Shown here piece by piece: positions 50,265 to 61,793 of a stretch of 64,000 bases of DNA. This DNA comes from Pachyseris speciosa (taxonomy: Eukaryota; Cnidaria; Anthozoa; Scleractinia; Pachyseridae). The position numbers and the translations under genes are program-made. The notes under the pieces were generated by a model, which did not search any database, had not been told where the DNA came from, and worked only from the letters and a program-made list of their open reading frames with translations. Within the stretch, counting starts at the first letter, position 1; every line of letters starts with the position of its first letter. The DNA lies in contig JAEMWC010000047.1 of NCBI GenBank assembly GCA_016490735.1, positions 917,501 to 981,500 of the forward strand, read 5' to 3'.

Positions 50265-51457
50265 ATGTCATAAGTTTTTGGATTTTGGTACATTAAAAAT
50301 TAAAATAGTTATATCGTATACCTCAGAATTGCTTGAATCCAACTTTTATTAAGTGTCATCAGCCAAAATCTTTGGAAAGATATGGATTTCTTCTGGTAGT
50401 TTCCCACCCTTCAGAGGCGAATGGTTTGTTGCCGGAAAATCCAATATATTAAGAGCGACTTGCTGTACCGGTCACCTATACCTATGCAAGATAGAAAAAA
50501 TCGATTTTCTGAAAATTTGTCAGGAAGAAGGTTTTTTACTAACTTGTTTTAAAACTGTAACTTTGAGGCTGTTTGGATTTTTATTTTCTTCTCCAGACGG
50601 CATTTTGTATTTTGCCCCTAAAAGAGCCAAACTCGGCCCTGAAATTACACTTTTTGCGAACGCTAGCAAACCAAATTATTGCGCGTAGCTGGAAAAGCTA
50701 ACCCATGTTATTAAAATATAATGTTTTAGTACTTATTTCGTGTTGTCAGATCCACATTTAATACGAACCTGAATTTTTAACAAATTTTCAAAATTATACG
50801 CTACGGTGATGTCGCGTCACATCCAAATTTAGGTCAAATTCATGGACCAAAAAGTCAATCTGGTACATGGATTTACCTCCCAAAACTATTTTTCTGGATA
50901 AACATATCACTTCATTTTACTTTTTATCGCAAATCTAGCTTGGGTAAATAAAACGCAAAAATTTGACAGCGTCTTGAAACCAGGCACTTGAGCTAATCGC
51001 TTTACATTTTGACCTTTCACGCTGCGATTATTATCTCGAACATTGACCCTGAAATGTTCGCCTGTGGGTCTTAATTCCGGTGAAATAGTTGTTTTAAGCC
51101 TCCAGATATCAGCTATTGTAATTTAAACACAGTTTCTAGCCGCAAACGAGTATATTTAGCAAAGGCTTATTTTGAATGGCCTAAACATTTAGCGGTTAGC
51201 GAGCACAGACCATGCACGCAACAAAATGTCGCTTTATAAATCGTTCTCAAGAAAAATCTTTAGGAAAACTAGAAGAATAAATAGTTGAATAACTACTTGC
51301 AGTTATTTCTTACCTTAATCTCGCCTATCTTGATAAGAAATGGTAACATTGCTGCTGGCGTCTTTAAGGTACTTTTCGTGGCGTGACGAAGCACTCGGAT
51401 TACATATTAACCATTGACACAGGATACCCAAGCTAATGGATGATTCGATTCGTTTTG

Positions 51458-53104
51458 AGGGGACTGAATAGGGGTCAGCAAATCCGTCGATCCGTGCTAA
51501 TTTTTCGCAAAATCCGACAATCCGCAGATATTTTTACAAAAATCCGAATCCGCAGCGACAAGAAAGCCAACTAGGCACATCGCGAAGTGTTACACGCGAG
51601 CGCGAGACGCGAAACAAAGAAAGGAAAGACATCCTCGTGCTTGCGCGCGTCCCCATCGCTCTAAGATTAAAATGTTGGCTGCTGACATTTGAAACCTGAT
51701 GTCATTAGAGCAGCGTGCATTTTTGTATTTGGGTTACGTTTTAGGTCTTTTCGAATCAATCAAAGGACAGGTTCCTACAGGTCTTCGAAACGTCAAGTTA
51801 CCATGTTTAAAACAGTATAGCGAAATCTAAGGTTTAATTCCCACCATGACCACTGTTTTGTAATCATTAAAGAAATCTAATGTCAAGACAACAGAAGTCT
51901 CGTAGTATAAAACATAGCAATCCGTTTGAACCTCATATGCTCGTGTAGTTTCACTACGCTTTTCCAATTGCTGGAATCGACGCAGCACCGAAAGTTGTTT
52001 TTATGAAGGAAGTTATCGCCTTTGGCACCTTCTCGGTAAAAATGCGACGAAATCGATGGTCTTTGGTCAATGGTCAATGACCTGACCCTCCATGTTGACC
52101 GTGCCTATGGTACACGTGGTGGTGAGGACAATGGCTTTTTGTCTGGCCAGAAGCCGAGATCCTGGGGTCCTAGGGGTCCTAGAGTTCTGGAGTCCTATTA
52201 CATCGTAGGTGAAAGATGTGTTAGCCCTTTAACTACCAAGCATTTTGCCGAAAAACACCTTTTGAAGCTTGTCCAGCCATTTTCTGGCCAGAATCCAGTC
52301 AAAAAGAATCAAAACTGCCCAAAACTCTGTTTGCTGGTGGAGCTCCTCGCGCCCTTCTGTCCCTGATGATATTAGCTTTCCAAGTTCGGTCATGCATAGG
52401 GTTGAAAAGTTTCACTGCCCCATCTCCTTCTACCTTTCGCTTTTCTTGTCTCGCTTTCTTTTTCTCTTACTGGACATTTTCTTTCGGTGGGAAACGATTT
52501 GTTGAAAACTTTTAGGATCATAGGATTAGATGGAAGGAAGTGCAGGTGGGTAGTGGAACAAGATTTTCATTCAAATTTTTGGCTCAACGTCACATGGTTT
52601 TTTTCGCGTTTTCTCCGGCCTGTTTGACGGAATCGTGCTCATTCGGGTATGGTTCGAAAGACCCATTCCCCCTACACATGCTACATGTAAAAGTTGTCCA
52701 TGAGCATTAAATCTGATGACGTCACAAGAGGTACAAGGGACGTGGTTCTGCGCGGCCGGTTTTGGCCAGTATGGTAGTCAATGGTACTCGATTTGGCATC
52801 TTAAGGGCAAATTACGTTGTTTTATGCTCAAAGGTGGATCCTTTTTTCAGAAAATTGTGTCCTTTGCTTAATCTAGTCTAGTTCTAAGGTCAAGCAGAAA
52901 AAAATTGAAACAGACCGCCAAGTTAAATTCCGCGATCCCCACTTCAAAAATAACAAAATCCATAATCCACGCTGAAGTATTGAAGAAATCCGTGATCCGC
53001 TGAGCGTTCAAAATCCGCCAATCCGCAAAATGTATCCTCAAAATCCGAAATCCGAGTAGTTTTTATTGCCAAATCCGCCGATCCGCGAACCTATTCACCC
53101 CCCT
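51458..53104. mobile_element. 1.65-kb transposon inserted in the left inverted repeat, 8-bp duplication
   Basis: Ends read AGGGGACTGAATAGG and inversely AGGGGGGTGAATAGG, with further AAATCCGncGATCCG-type subterminal repeats at both ends. Flanks TCGTTTTG and CCGTTTTG form an 8-bp duplication with one mismatch. The intact sequence is seen in the other inverted repeat. The hAT superfamily is likely. No transposase seen, so nonautonomous. Confidence 0.78.
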
Positions 53105-53739
53105 CCGTTTTGTTTCGGTTATCGTCAGTCGGTGTCGGTATTACAATTACACTTTCACAACCTCCGTGTTGACCCGCTAATTCTGTTAAGTACTATTATA
53201 ATAGTTCCTAGCGGCTGATGAATCCCCGCTAGACAGTTCCGCCTCTTGAAAACTACACATGGGTGAGATATTTATTATTTCTGGGTGTAGCAAAAAATAA
53301 ATACTTGGAGTTATTTGTTACCTTAATCTCGCCTATCTTGATAAGAAATGGTAACATGGCTGCGTCTTCATAGCTTGTTCGAAACATTCTCAGCGGCCAG
53401 GCTACAAACAAAACCACGGTCACAGGAATGCTAAGGTCACGTGAGAGCGTCCAAATTCTTACTATTTGTTTGGTTGTTTGTTTTTTGCAATTGATTGTTT
53501 TGTTGCTGTTTTTTTTTTCTTTCAACAAGCTCATTTTCTCGCGATAACGGGTGTGCACCTCCTGGTATCAAATCTCGCAGAATTGCGGTGCACGTGTATT
53601 GGAGCTGTCTTGTTTTGAGCGCGATTAATATTTTCTTGTAAAAAGCGTTGTATCCTTTCGCCTCGGTCGGATTTGGTTTTACTTGTATTCAACATACGTA
53701 ACCGGAGAATCCTGCGTTTATATTAAAGTTAAAAATTGT

Positions 53740-54960
53740 AATTTAATGGCTTCATGTGGTCTTGCCACACTTGTGGGGAGAAGTTCTCAAGTGAACTCCT
53801 TACGTACCCAAATGAAGGATGTGTCAAAATGTACCAGAGGCATTCCGGTTTGGAAAAGCACCTATTGTTTGGGTTAGTGCAAGATGTTGCATGAGAGATG
53901 CACTCTGTTGGACTTGGCTAAAAAGAAATACCAGGCCGTTTTAGTCGATGGTCGAGTGAAGCAGTCTTGACAGTGCTTGAACAAGGAGACATCTAAGTAA
54001 GCGCCAACACTTTACCCGAGGGGTGGGCCTCGAAGACAACCAAAAAGTTCACTCGATTCAGTGATACCCAGAAGAAATACTGGGGAGAAAAAATTTAACC
54101 TTGGCCAGGCAGCCGGCCAAAAAAAGGGTCCCATTAATGTAGCCCGAGACATGAGATTTGCCAAGAAGATGGATGGCTTGATGCTGTTCAAGAGAGACGA
54201 GTATCTCGCCACACAGCAAGTGCAGTCTTCTTTTTTTTCTTCTAGAATGGCGGCGAAATGTCGTTATGATCAAGGTGATCTTTCAGTGCCAGATATCACG
54301 GTGGAAGAAGAGCAGCAGCAAATACCATACTTCAAGAAGTACAATTGCTGTATCCAATTGTATATGACAACCTAGACCCTGGAGGGGGGGATATACGTAT
54401 GTGCGGCCCAAAGGGTATGGTTTTGTAGCCGTTTCGGTCTGAAATAGGGTATCAATTTTGACCATTTTGGTCTGAAATAGGATATGGTTTGTGCACTCTA
54501 GTCTTGAATTCGGTATGTTTTTTAGAAAAAGCTACTTTTACATCTTTAGCCGATAAAACCATCAACAGAAGCTCTTCTTTTTTGTCTTTTAATTATGTTT
54601 ATGCCAACTGTGTACGTGAAATAGGTTTGAAATAGGGTATCAATTTTTTTGTCAGGTCTGAAATAGGGTAGGGAAAATCGCAGATTTTCGTCTCAAATAG
54701 GGAAAGGGTTTCAGGAAGCGGGCCGCACACCCCCACCCAATTTTTTCTGAGAGTACCCCCCGGAACCTAGACACTTGTGCCCTGTACAAAGAAAAGCGGC
54801 TGAAGCAGCTCAACATTGCTATTCCTTGTATTGTATTGGCAACTACTTTGACTTAGCAACGGAAGGCGGTTTTAATAACAAACGCAAGGCAGAACACATA
54901 GCTGCTTTAAGTGGACTTGTTTCAGCTTGCGATTGTAATGAGTAGGACAGAAATGGAAAA
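53740..54960 (+). pseudogene. C2H2 zinc-finger-type coding remnants
   Basis: Scattered + strand stretches look protein-coding: a C2H2 finger-like piece (GCVKMYQRHSGLEKHLL), then about 54061-54360 (GEKKFNLGQAAGQKKGPINV, FKRDEYLATQQVQS), and a piece resuming past 54773. Frames are shifted and a MITE splits the last two. The source gene is unknown; possibly captured by the TTAA element. Confidence 0.45.
54378..54764. mobile_element. 387-bp MITE with 8-bp duplication ACCTAGAC
   Basis: Flanked by ACCTAGAC at 54370-54377 and 54765-54772. Ends are G/C runs (GGAGGGGGG and CCCCCCGG) with TGTGCGGCCC inside both. The interior repeats GGTCTGAAATAGGGTATCAA. An hAT-type MITE is likely. Confidence 0.78.
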
Positions 54961-55737
54961 ATGTAGACCACATGCACCCATTTCGTATCAGTGGCAAAGG
55001 AACATCTCACTAGCTCGTGGAGTATGGGGCGAGATAATAATTCGCAAATGAAACGATCTGAACCTGGCCGAGCTGAGAGAGTAACATCTAATGAGAACGC
55101 CCCCCCCCCCCCACTGGCCTCCTAATTTCTAGCCTGCGGAGGACGCGTAAAACTGGGCAGTGGGGTGTGGGGGGAGGTGGGGGCTTGCGCTGATGGAAGC
55201 TCAGGAAGGGACACGGGTTTTCGCTTCCCCTCCACCTCCCTTCCCCGTTTAATCAATTCTTTCCACCCAATACCCCACTTAACATATTTTTCAGAGAATA
55301 ACGAAGGGCTCATGTTTTACTCACTTTTAGTATTTAGTATGATGAACAGGTCGGTCACAAGAGTCTCAACAGTTTAGACAAGTAACTGTCTTCGCAAATG
55401 AAAGAGAGCAGAACGTGTTGTCTTAATAGGTCTTACATTCATCATGTAAAATGAAACAGAAATACCTTAATAGGTGTTGTTATAGGTATTTCGCAGAACT
55501 TTAGCCGTGGAACAGGGGCGTGGGGTGGGGGAATTTGGAAGAATTTACCAAAGGAACTGAAACTATTATTTCATATAATTATTTTATTTTTTGTTTTGTT
55601 TTGTTTTGAGTATAATAATTTGTGCCCAAAATCGAAGTATTCTAGAACGTTCATTACCAGGTCTACTACAATTAATATAATCGGTATGTGTAGGAGCAAT
55701 AGCAATAAGCTCCTGGTAAGAACCATGTGTAAATGTT

Positions 55738-56904
55738 ACACCCAGAAATAATAAATATCACACCCATGTGTAGCTTTCAAGAGGCGGAACTGTCTAGCGG
55801 GGATTCATCAGCCGCTAGGAACTATTATAATAGTACTTAACAGAATTAGCGGGTCAACACGGAGGTTGTGAAAGTGTAATTGTAATACCGACACCGACTG
55901 ACGATAACCGAAACAAAACGAATCGAATCATCCATTAGCTTGGGTATCCTGTGTCAATGGTTAATATGTAATCCGAGTGATTCGTCACGCCACGAAAAGT
56001 ACCTTAAAGACGTCAGCAGCAATGTTACCATTTCTTATCAAGATAGGCGAGATTAAGGTAAGAAATAACTGCAAGTAGTTATTCAACTATTTATTCTTCT
56101 AGTTTTCCTAAAGATTTTTCTTGAGAACGATTTATAAAGCGACATTTTGTTGCGTGCATGGTCTGTGCTCGCTAACCGCCAAATGTTTAGGCCATTCAAA
56201 ATAAGCCTTTGCTAAATATACTCGTTTGCGGCTAGAAACTGTGTTTAAATTACAATAGCTGATATCTGGAGGCTTAAAACAACTATTTCACCGGAATTAA
56301 GACCCACAGGCGAACATTTCAGGGTCAATGTTCGAGATAATAATCGCAGCGTGAAAGGTCAAAATGTAAAGCGATTAGCTCAAGTGCCTGGTTTCTTTTT
56401 GCGTTTTATTTACCCAAGCTAGATTTGCGATAAAAAGTAAAATGAAGTGATATGTTTATCCAGAAAAATAGTTTTGGGAGGTAAATCCATGTACCAGATT
56501 GACTTTTTGGTCCATGAATTTGACCTAAATTTGGATGTGACGCGACATCACCGTAGCGTATAATTTTGGAAATTTGTTAAAAATTCAGGTTCGTATTAAA
56601 TGTGGATCTGACAACACGAAATAAGTACTAAAACATTATATTTTAATAACATGGGTTAGCTTTTCCAGCTACGCGCAATAATTTGGTTTGCTAGCGTTCG
56701 CAAAAAGTGTAATTTCAGGGCCGAGTTTGGCTCTTTTAGGGGCAAAATACAAAATGCCGTCTGGAGAAGAAAATAAAAATCCAAACAGCCTCAAAGTTAC
56801 AGTTTTAAAACAAGTTAGTAAAAACCTTCTTCCTGACAAATTTTCAGAAAATCGATTTTTTTCTATCTTGCATAGGTATAGGTGACCGGTACAGCAAGTC
56901 GCTC
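55738..56904 (-). repeat. Right inverted repeat of the TTAA transposon (uninterrupted)
   Basis: Gives the unbroken sequence of the repeat: outer tip GAGCGACTTGCTGTACCGG, a region with YRGVDP-like no coding content, and the inner end at ACACCCAGAAATAATAAATA. Identity to the left copy is high by eye, so the element is fairly young. Confidence 0.82.
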
Positions 56905-57542
56905 TTAAGTTTTAAATATAAGACAACAATTTTGAATTTCACGGACATGTTTCGGCAGAAACGTCTCCCTTGTACACAGCTGGAAAGTAGTGCGGGCCTA
57001 AGACACCTAACACCTAACTATGGATAAAAACTCACACATCGGAAAACATCTACGGAATTCTGAGCATTACCGTGCCTTAGTATAACTGCCGATAGAACTC
57101 GACGGAGTTTCACATGTAGAATGTATTACAATAAACCGTAGGTTGAAACTAAAAGATAAACGAACTAAAAGTTACAACATGAATAAAAAGAATTGCACCA
57201 ACTGCCAACGAAATACAGCTAACAAGAAACGACGATAAAGACTATGCTTACATTGTTACGGCTACTAAAAAACTGCGAAATAAACTGCCTTAGGCGAGAA
57301 CCTCACTGCGGGAAACTAAAATTTGAAACTTGCGCGTAGTGCGACTGCCAAGAAATGACTGTAAACCAAAAAGCGAGAAAACTAAGGCTTATATGGCAAA
57401 CACTGTAATTACATGCACAAAACGAGGAGACTAAAATAAAGGTGTAAATTGTGATGAACTGCAAAAAAAAAAAAACTCGGAACGGAGGTGTGACACACAA
57501 ACAATAAAACACTAACGAGCAGGCAAAAAAAAAAGAACAAAA

Positions 57543-57614
57543 ATAAGCGCCTAGGGATCTTACATATTCCGGCCTCTAAGTGCGAAGTAGAACGAAGCAC
57601 TTACAACAACGCTG
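57543..57614 (+). repeat. About 71-bp segment repeated inverted inside the BEL coding region
   Basis: The sequence ATAAGCGCCTAGGGATCTTA...ACAACAACGCTG is matched in reverse complement at 61125-61195 with a few differences. This part may belong to the long terminal repeat or 3' end of the BEL element. Otherwise 56909-57800 holds no recognisable gene. Confidence 0.75.
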
Positions 57615-57809
57615 CTAAGATATAGGCGAAAATTAGTTAACCTACTTGTCTATATTAAGGGGCACTTAACTAAGCAATTGTTACCAGCGAAAGACAAAAC
57701 TACAAAAAAAAATCTTTTAGGAAAACGTCACTGGAATTGCTTCAAAGACAATGTCAGTGTGTTATCTAACGAACTAGCTACTGTCCATAGAAATGCTTGA
57801 GAAAAGTTT

Positions 57810-60800
57810 TCAGGGCTCGGTGTGCTTTGATCCCTCTTTCTTAACCAGCAAAACAAGCTTGTCGACAGGGCGCTGGAGTACGGTAGACTTCACATTTACT
57901 CTGACTTTACGAACAAAACCTTTCTTGTCTGGAAAAACCTGTTGAATCCTTCCAAGAGGCCAGTAATTCCGATTGGTGTTCTCAGCAGCAACTAGCACAA
58001 CATCTCCAACTGCAAGATTTCTGCGGGGATGTAGCCACTTCTGGCGGCTCAGTAGCAAAGGGAGGTACTCACGAGACCATCTCTTCCAAAAATATCAGCT
58101 AGGTATTGGATTTGACGCCATCTGCGTCGCGAAAATAGGTCATCCTTTCGGAAAACACCTGGCGGCATGAGAGAATCAGATTTCAGCAACAGGAGATGAT
58201 TCGGCGTTAGAGGCTGCAAATCCCTAGGGTCGCCGGAGACCACGGTTAAGGGGCGACTGTTTAAGATGCTCTCTACCTCACACATAAGAGTACTAAGGCC
58301 TTCGTCATCTGTAGTTTGTTCCTGGAGAAGAGCGCGTAAAATTCGTCGAACTGAGCGTATGCACCGCTCCCAAACACTACCGTGATGTGAACCATAAGGG
58401 GGGTTAAAGTTCCATTTGATGTTTTCTGCAACATTGCTTCGTTAATCTTGTCGTGATTCCAGGGTTGAATTGACTCGCGTAGTTCGCGTTCTCCGCTTGT
58501 GAAGTTAGTTCCGTTGTCCGAGCGTATCTCTTCTACTTGGCCTCGTCTAGCAATAACCTTCGCAGCGCGAGCAGAAAGGAGTCGGTATCTAGGCTATGTG
58601 CTACTTCGATATGAACTGCGCCAACGGTTAGGCATGTAAAGATGACGCCGTATCTCTTGACAAGACTTCTACAACGGCGCACTTGAAAAGGACCGAAACA
58701 ATCCACACCAACAGCTGTGAAGGCAGGTTTGTCAGGAACCAAACGGTCTTCCGGTAAGTCGGCCATTTTCTGCTCGCAAAACGGTGCTTCGCGCCTTCGG
58801 CAACTGTAACAACCCGACAGGACTCTTCTGACTGTGGAGTTTGCTTTGATGATCCAATATTTCTGGCGTATCATGCTCAACACATGTTGTCTCCCTGAAT
58901 GACCTGAAAGCTTGTGATAATGATCAACGATAAGATTTGAGATATGGCTGCTCTTCGGCAAAATGATCTGGTGCTTAGCTTCAGGCGAGATAGGGGCACG
59001 AGCCAATCTTCCACCAACGCACAACAACCCGTCTTTCAGAACTGGGTCCAGTCTGAAGAGAGGACTGCTTCGCTTGACGCCTTTGCTGCTTCTCAGACTA
59101 CTCAGCTCACTGAAATCCACTGGAAAAGCTGTCAGCTGGACATTTTTCAGTATTGCTTTCTCGGAATTCTTCATCTCTTCTAAGGTAATTAATGATGGAT
59201 TCCTGCCGGAAGACTTCAGCTGAACGATTCCCTTCCGACCCTTAGCGGCCATAAGGAGGTTGTTTCGATAACGTAAGATCCACGCGATCGACTTCTTCAA
59301 ACGATTCCAGCTAGAGAACGTCTGGAAACGGTCTGCTAGAGCCGAACTGGACAAGACAACCGATGCTGCCAAAGACGTCGTCCGGGACTTCACTACCGGA
59401 TCAGGTTTTACTTCCGGGTCGTCGTTCTGTAAAACAAGTGGGGTATCTAATTCCTTTCGCCACTGACGGTCAGACTCCCACAAGATCTCCGGCCCCAATA
59501 GCCACCTCTCGCAGTTAAGCAATGCTTCAGCTGTTAAACCTCTAGACGTATGGTCGCCTGGATTCAAGGTTCCCTCCACATGGTACCATTGGTCTGGACT
59601 AGAGCTGTCTCGTATTATTGCAATGCGATTAGCGACAAAGGTGTGGAAGCGCCTGTTCTCGTTTTTCACGTAGCGCAGCACGGACATGCTGTCGGTCCAA
59701 AATACAGAAGGGTTGCTGAGTGGCATTTCAAACTCTCTCTTGAGCATCCTGTCTTGACGAACAGATAAGGTTGCTGCAGATAACTCTAAACGAGGGATAG
59801 AGACAGACTTCAAAGGCGCTAGACGGGACTTGACAAATAGGAACGCACAGTGCACTCTGCCCTCTCCGTTGACCAAACGCAGGTAGGAGACAGAGCCGTA
59901 CGCAACTCCTGACGCGTCAGAGAAATGATGAAGCTGACTGGAAACCACGGGACCAAAGTCTTCCGGTATCACAGAACGATCAATAGAAAACGATGAAAGC
60001 TTCGGAAGATCGTTAAGCCACTTCTCCCAACTTGAACTGTACTCAGGGGGAACTTCGTCGTCCCATCCAAGCTCAATGCGGCAAAGATCTTGGAGAACTT
60101 GTTTTGTTACCAGAACGAAAGGCGAGACAAAGCCTAGAGGGTCAAAGACGCTGCTGACGACAGACAAAATGCCTGTGCGTGTAGATGGCCGAGGTTTAAT
60201 GCAAGTGTCGAAGGAGAAGGTGTCTGATTCGACACACCATCGAATGCCAAGTGGTCGTTGAGCGGGTAACTCGTCTTTGCGGAGGTTGAGCCTTTTGAAC
60301 TGCGTGGAACGTTCTGACTCAGGAATGGATTGGAGCACCTTTCGACTATTGCTGACCCATTTCGTGAGCTTAAAGCCACCTCGTAAGAGTAGAGCTTGCA
60401 AGTTGGTGACATGGGCGATCGCAGCAGTTTCTGAGGGTAGGGACTTGAGGCAGTCGTCCACATAGAATTTTCTCTTTACGGTATTTATCACTTCGGGAGG
60501 AAAGCAACCCCTGTTGTCCTCTGCAGTCCTTCGAAGTGTGAAATTAGCGCAAGCCGGTGACGATATGGCTCCAAACAAGTGGACAAGCATCTGGTATTTT
60601 TGTGCGTCTCACGCCATATTACCATCCTCCCACCAGAGGAAGCGCAGGAAGGAAGTGTCGTGATCCGGAACTCGCACCTGATAAAACATGGCTTCTATGT
60701 CTGCCATGAATGCGACTCTGTCCTCGCGGAACCTTGTCAGCACTCCAACAAGTGAATTGGTCAGGTTCGGACCTTTGTGCAACATGCTGTTGAGTGACAA

Positions 60801-61524
60801 TCCCTTGAGCTTTGCAGAACAATCGAAGACTACTCTGATCTTGCCTGGTTTATGGGGATGGTACACACCATGGTGGGGTATATACCACGCTTTACCCTCA
60901 TCGGGACTAGCCTGGTCAGGAGGTACTTTGCGCGCATAGCCCTTGGCCATCAGGTCTGACATGAAGGCTCTGTAATCATCACACAACTTGGAATCTTTTT
61001 CTAATCTTCTCTTCAACCAACCGACGCGCGTCAAGGCCTGCGACTTGTTGTTGGGAACTAAGGCTTCAGGACTTTTAAATGGTAACGGGATTTCATAATG
61101 CCCGAACTTTAGCTGTATTTTCTCAGCGTTGTTGTAAGTGCTTCGTTCTACTTCGCACTTAGGGGCCGGAATATGTAAGATCCCTAGGTGCTTATCGCGA
61201 TCTGAAATCAGAACTTGACTGACCCTTGTCCAAGATATCCCCGAAGACTGGATTTGTAGCAATCCTTGCCTCTTGATCAACAAAGGCCACAAGGTCGATA
61301 AATTTCACTGGTCTTAACTGCAACTCCATAATGTCATAGACACAGCGACGCCATCTCTCTCTCATACTAAACGGCAGCTTGAAAATCAACTTCTGAATAT
61401 TGCCTGGCTGGTCGAACTTTGATGCGTACTGACTGCTCGCTAAGGCATTTCTACAGCTTGAGAGGAAGATCGCAAACTTGCTAAGCACTGAGCCATCTTC
61501 TGGCTTTATGGGGGGCCAAACCAA
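57810..61524 (-). pseudogene. BEL/Pao LTR retrotransposon polyprotein, rearranged
   Basis: Minus-strand fragments: Gag-like tail (61524-61192, FDQPGNIQKLIFKLPF), reverse transcriptase (61292-60609 and 60590-58533: [46 protein letters not shown]), RNase H ([14 protein letters not shown]), zinc-binding and integrase core ([28 protein letters not shown]), and integrase C-terminus with a basic tail (58285-57810). Lesions: a stop near 60615 and a frameshift near 58530. Gag start and protease are absent, and a foreign inverted segment fills the gap at 61125-61195. Confidence 0.9.
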
Positions 61525-61551
61525 AGCTTTAGATTCATATAACTGAATAAA

Positions 61552-61592
<41 letters not shown>

Positions 61593-61624
61593 GGAGTGAA
61601 ACACGAAAATTTGGTTTATCAACG

Positions 61625-61655
<31 letters not shown>

Positions 61656-61656
61656 G

Positions 61657-61705
61657 GATTCGATTAGCTGACGTTTCGAGCGTTAGCCCTTCGTCGGAGC
61701 GAATC
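61657..61705 (-). ncRNA. Hammerhead-like motif of the right-hand Penelope element, variant core
   Basis: Minus strand: stem I GATTCG/CGAATC plus CT/AG, core CCGACGA where CTGANGA is expected, stem II GGGC/GCTC with loop TAAC, then GAAAC and GTC. The U4-to-C change and an extra A before stem II make cleavage doubtful. It lies downstream of the nuclease frame, as in the copy at 39.5 kb. Confidence 0.6.
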
Positions 61706-61793
61706 GAGGAATTGTGGGTTGTGTATGGTTTATATACAGGAAATGGAGCTACGCTATTGGTGGTAACATGGTAACGTGAAAAACATGAATAAA

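Larger units (their letters stand above)
50453..56904. mobile_element. 6.45-kb TTAA-flanked transposon with about 1.2-kb inverted repeats
   Basis: Both ends read GAGCGACTTGCTGTACCGG inward and are flanked by TTAA (50449-50452 and 56905-56908). The inverted repeat runs inward about 1.17 kb on each side (50453-51457 plus 53105-53285, against 55738-56904). The 2.4-kb interior carries zinc-finger pseudogene pieces and no transposase. The TTAA target suggests a Kolobok- or piggyBac-type system; the superfamily is undetermined. The 190 bp left of it (50265-50452) show nothing recognisable. Confidence 0.82.

Noticed and set aside
52070..52505. Possible gene in the 8-bp-TSD transposon
   Set aside because: The frames are short, unsupported by motifs, and lie in a nonautonomous element.
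55105..55122. C-run as a structural or regulatory motif
   Set aside because: A simple homopolymer in noncoding sequence, likely variable in length, with no supporting context.
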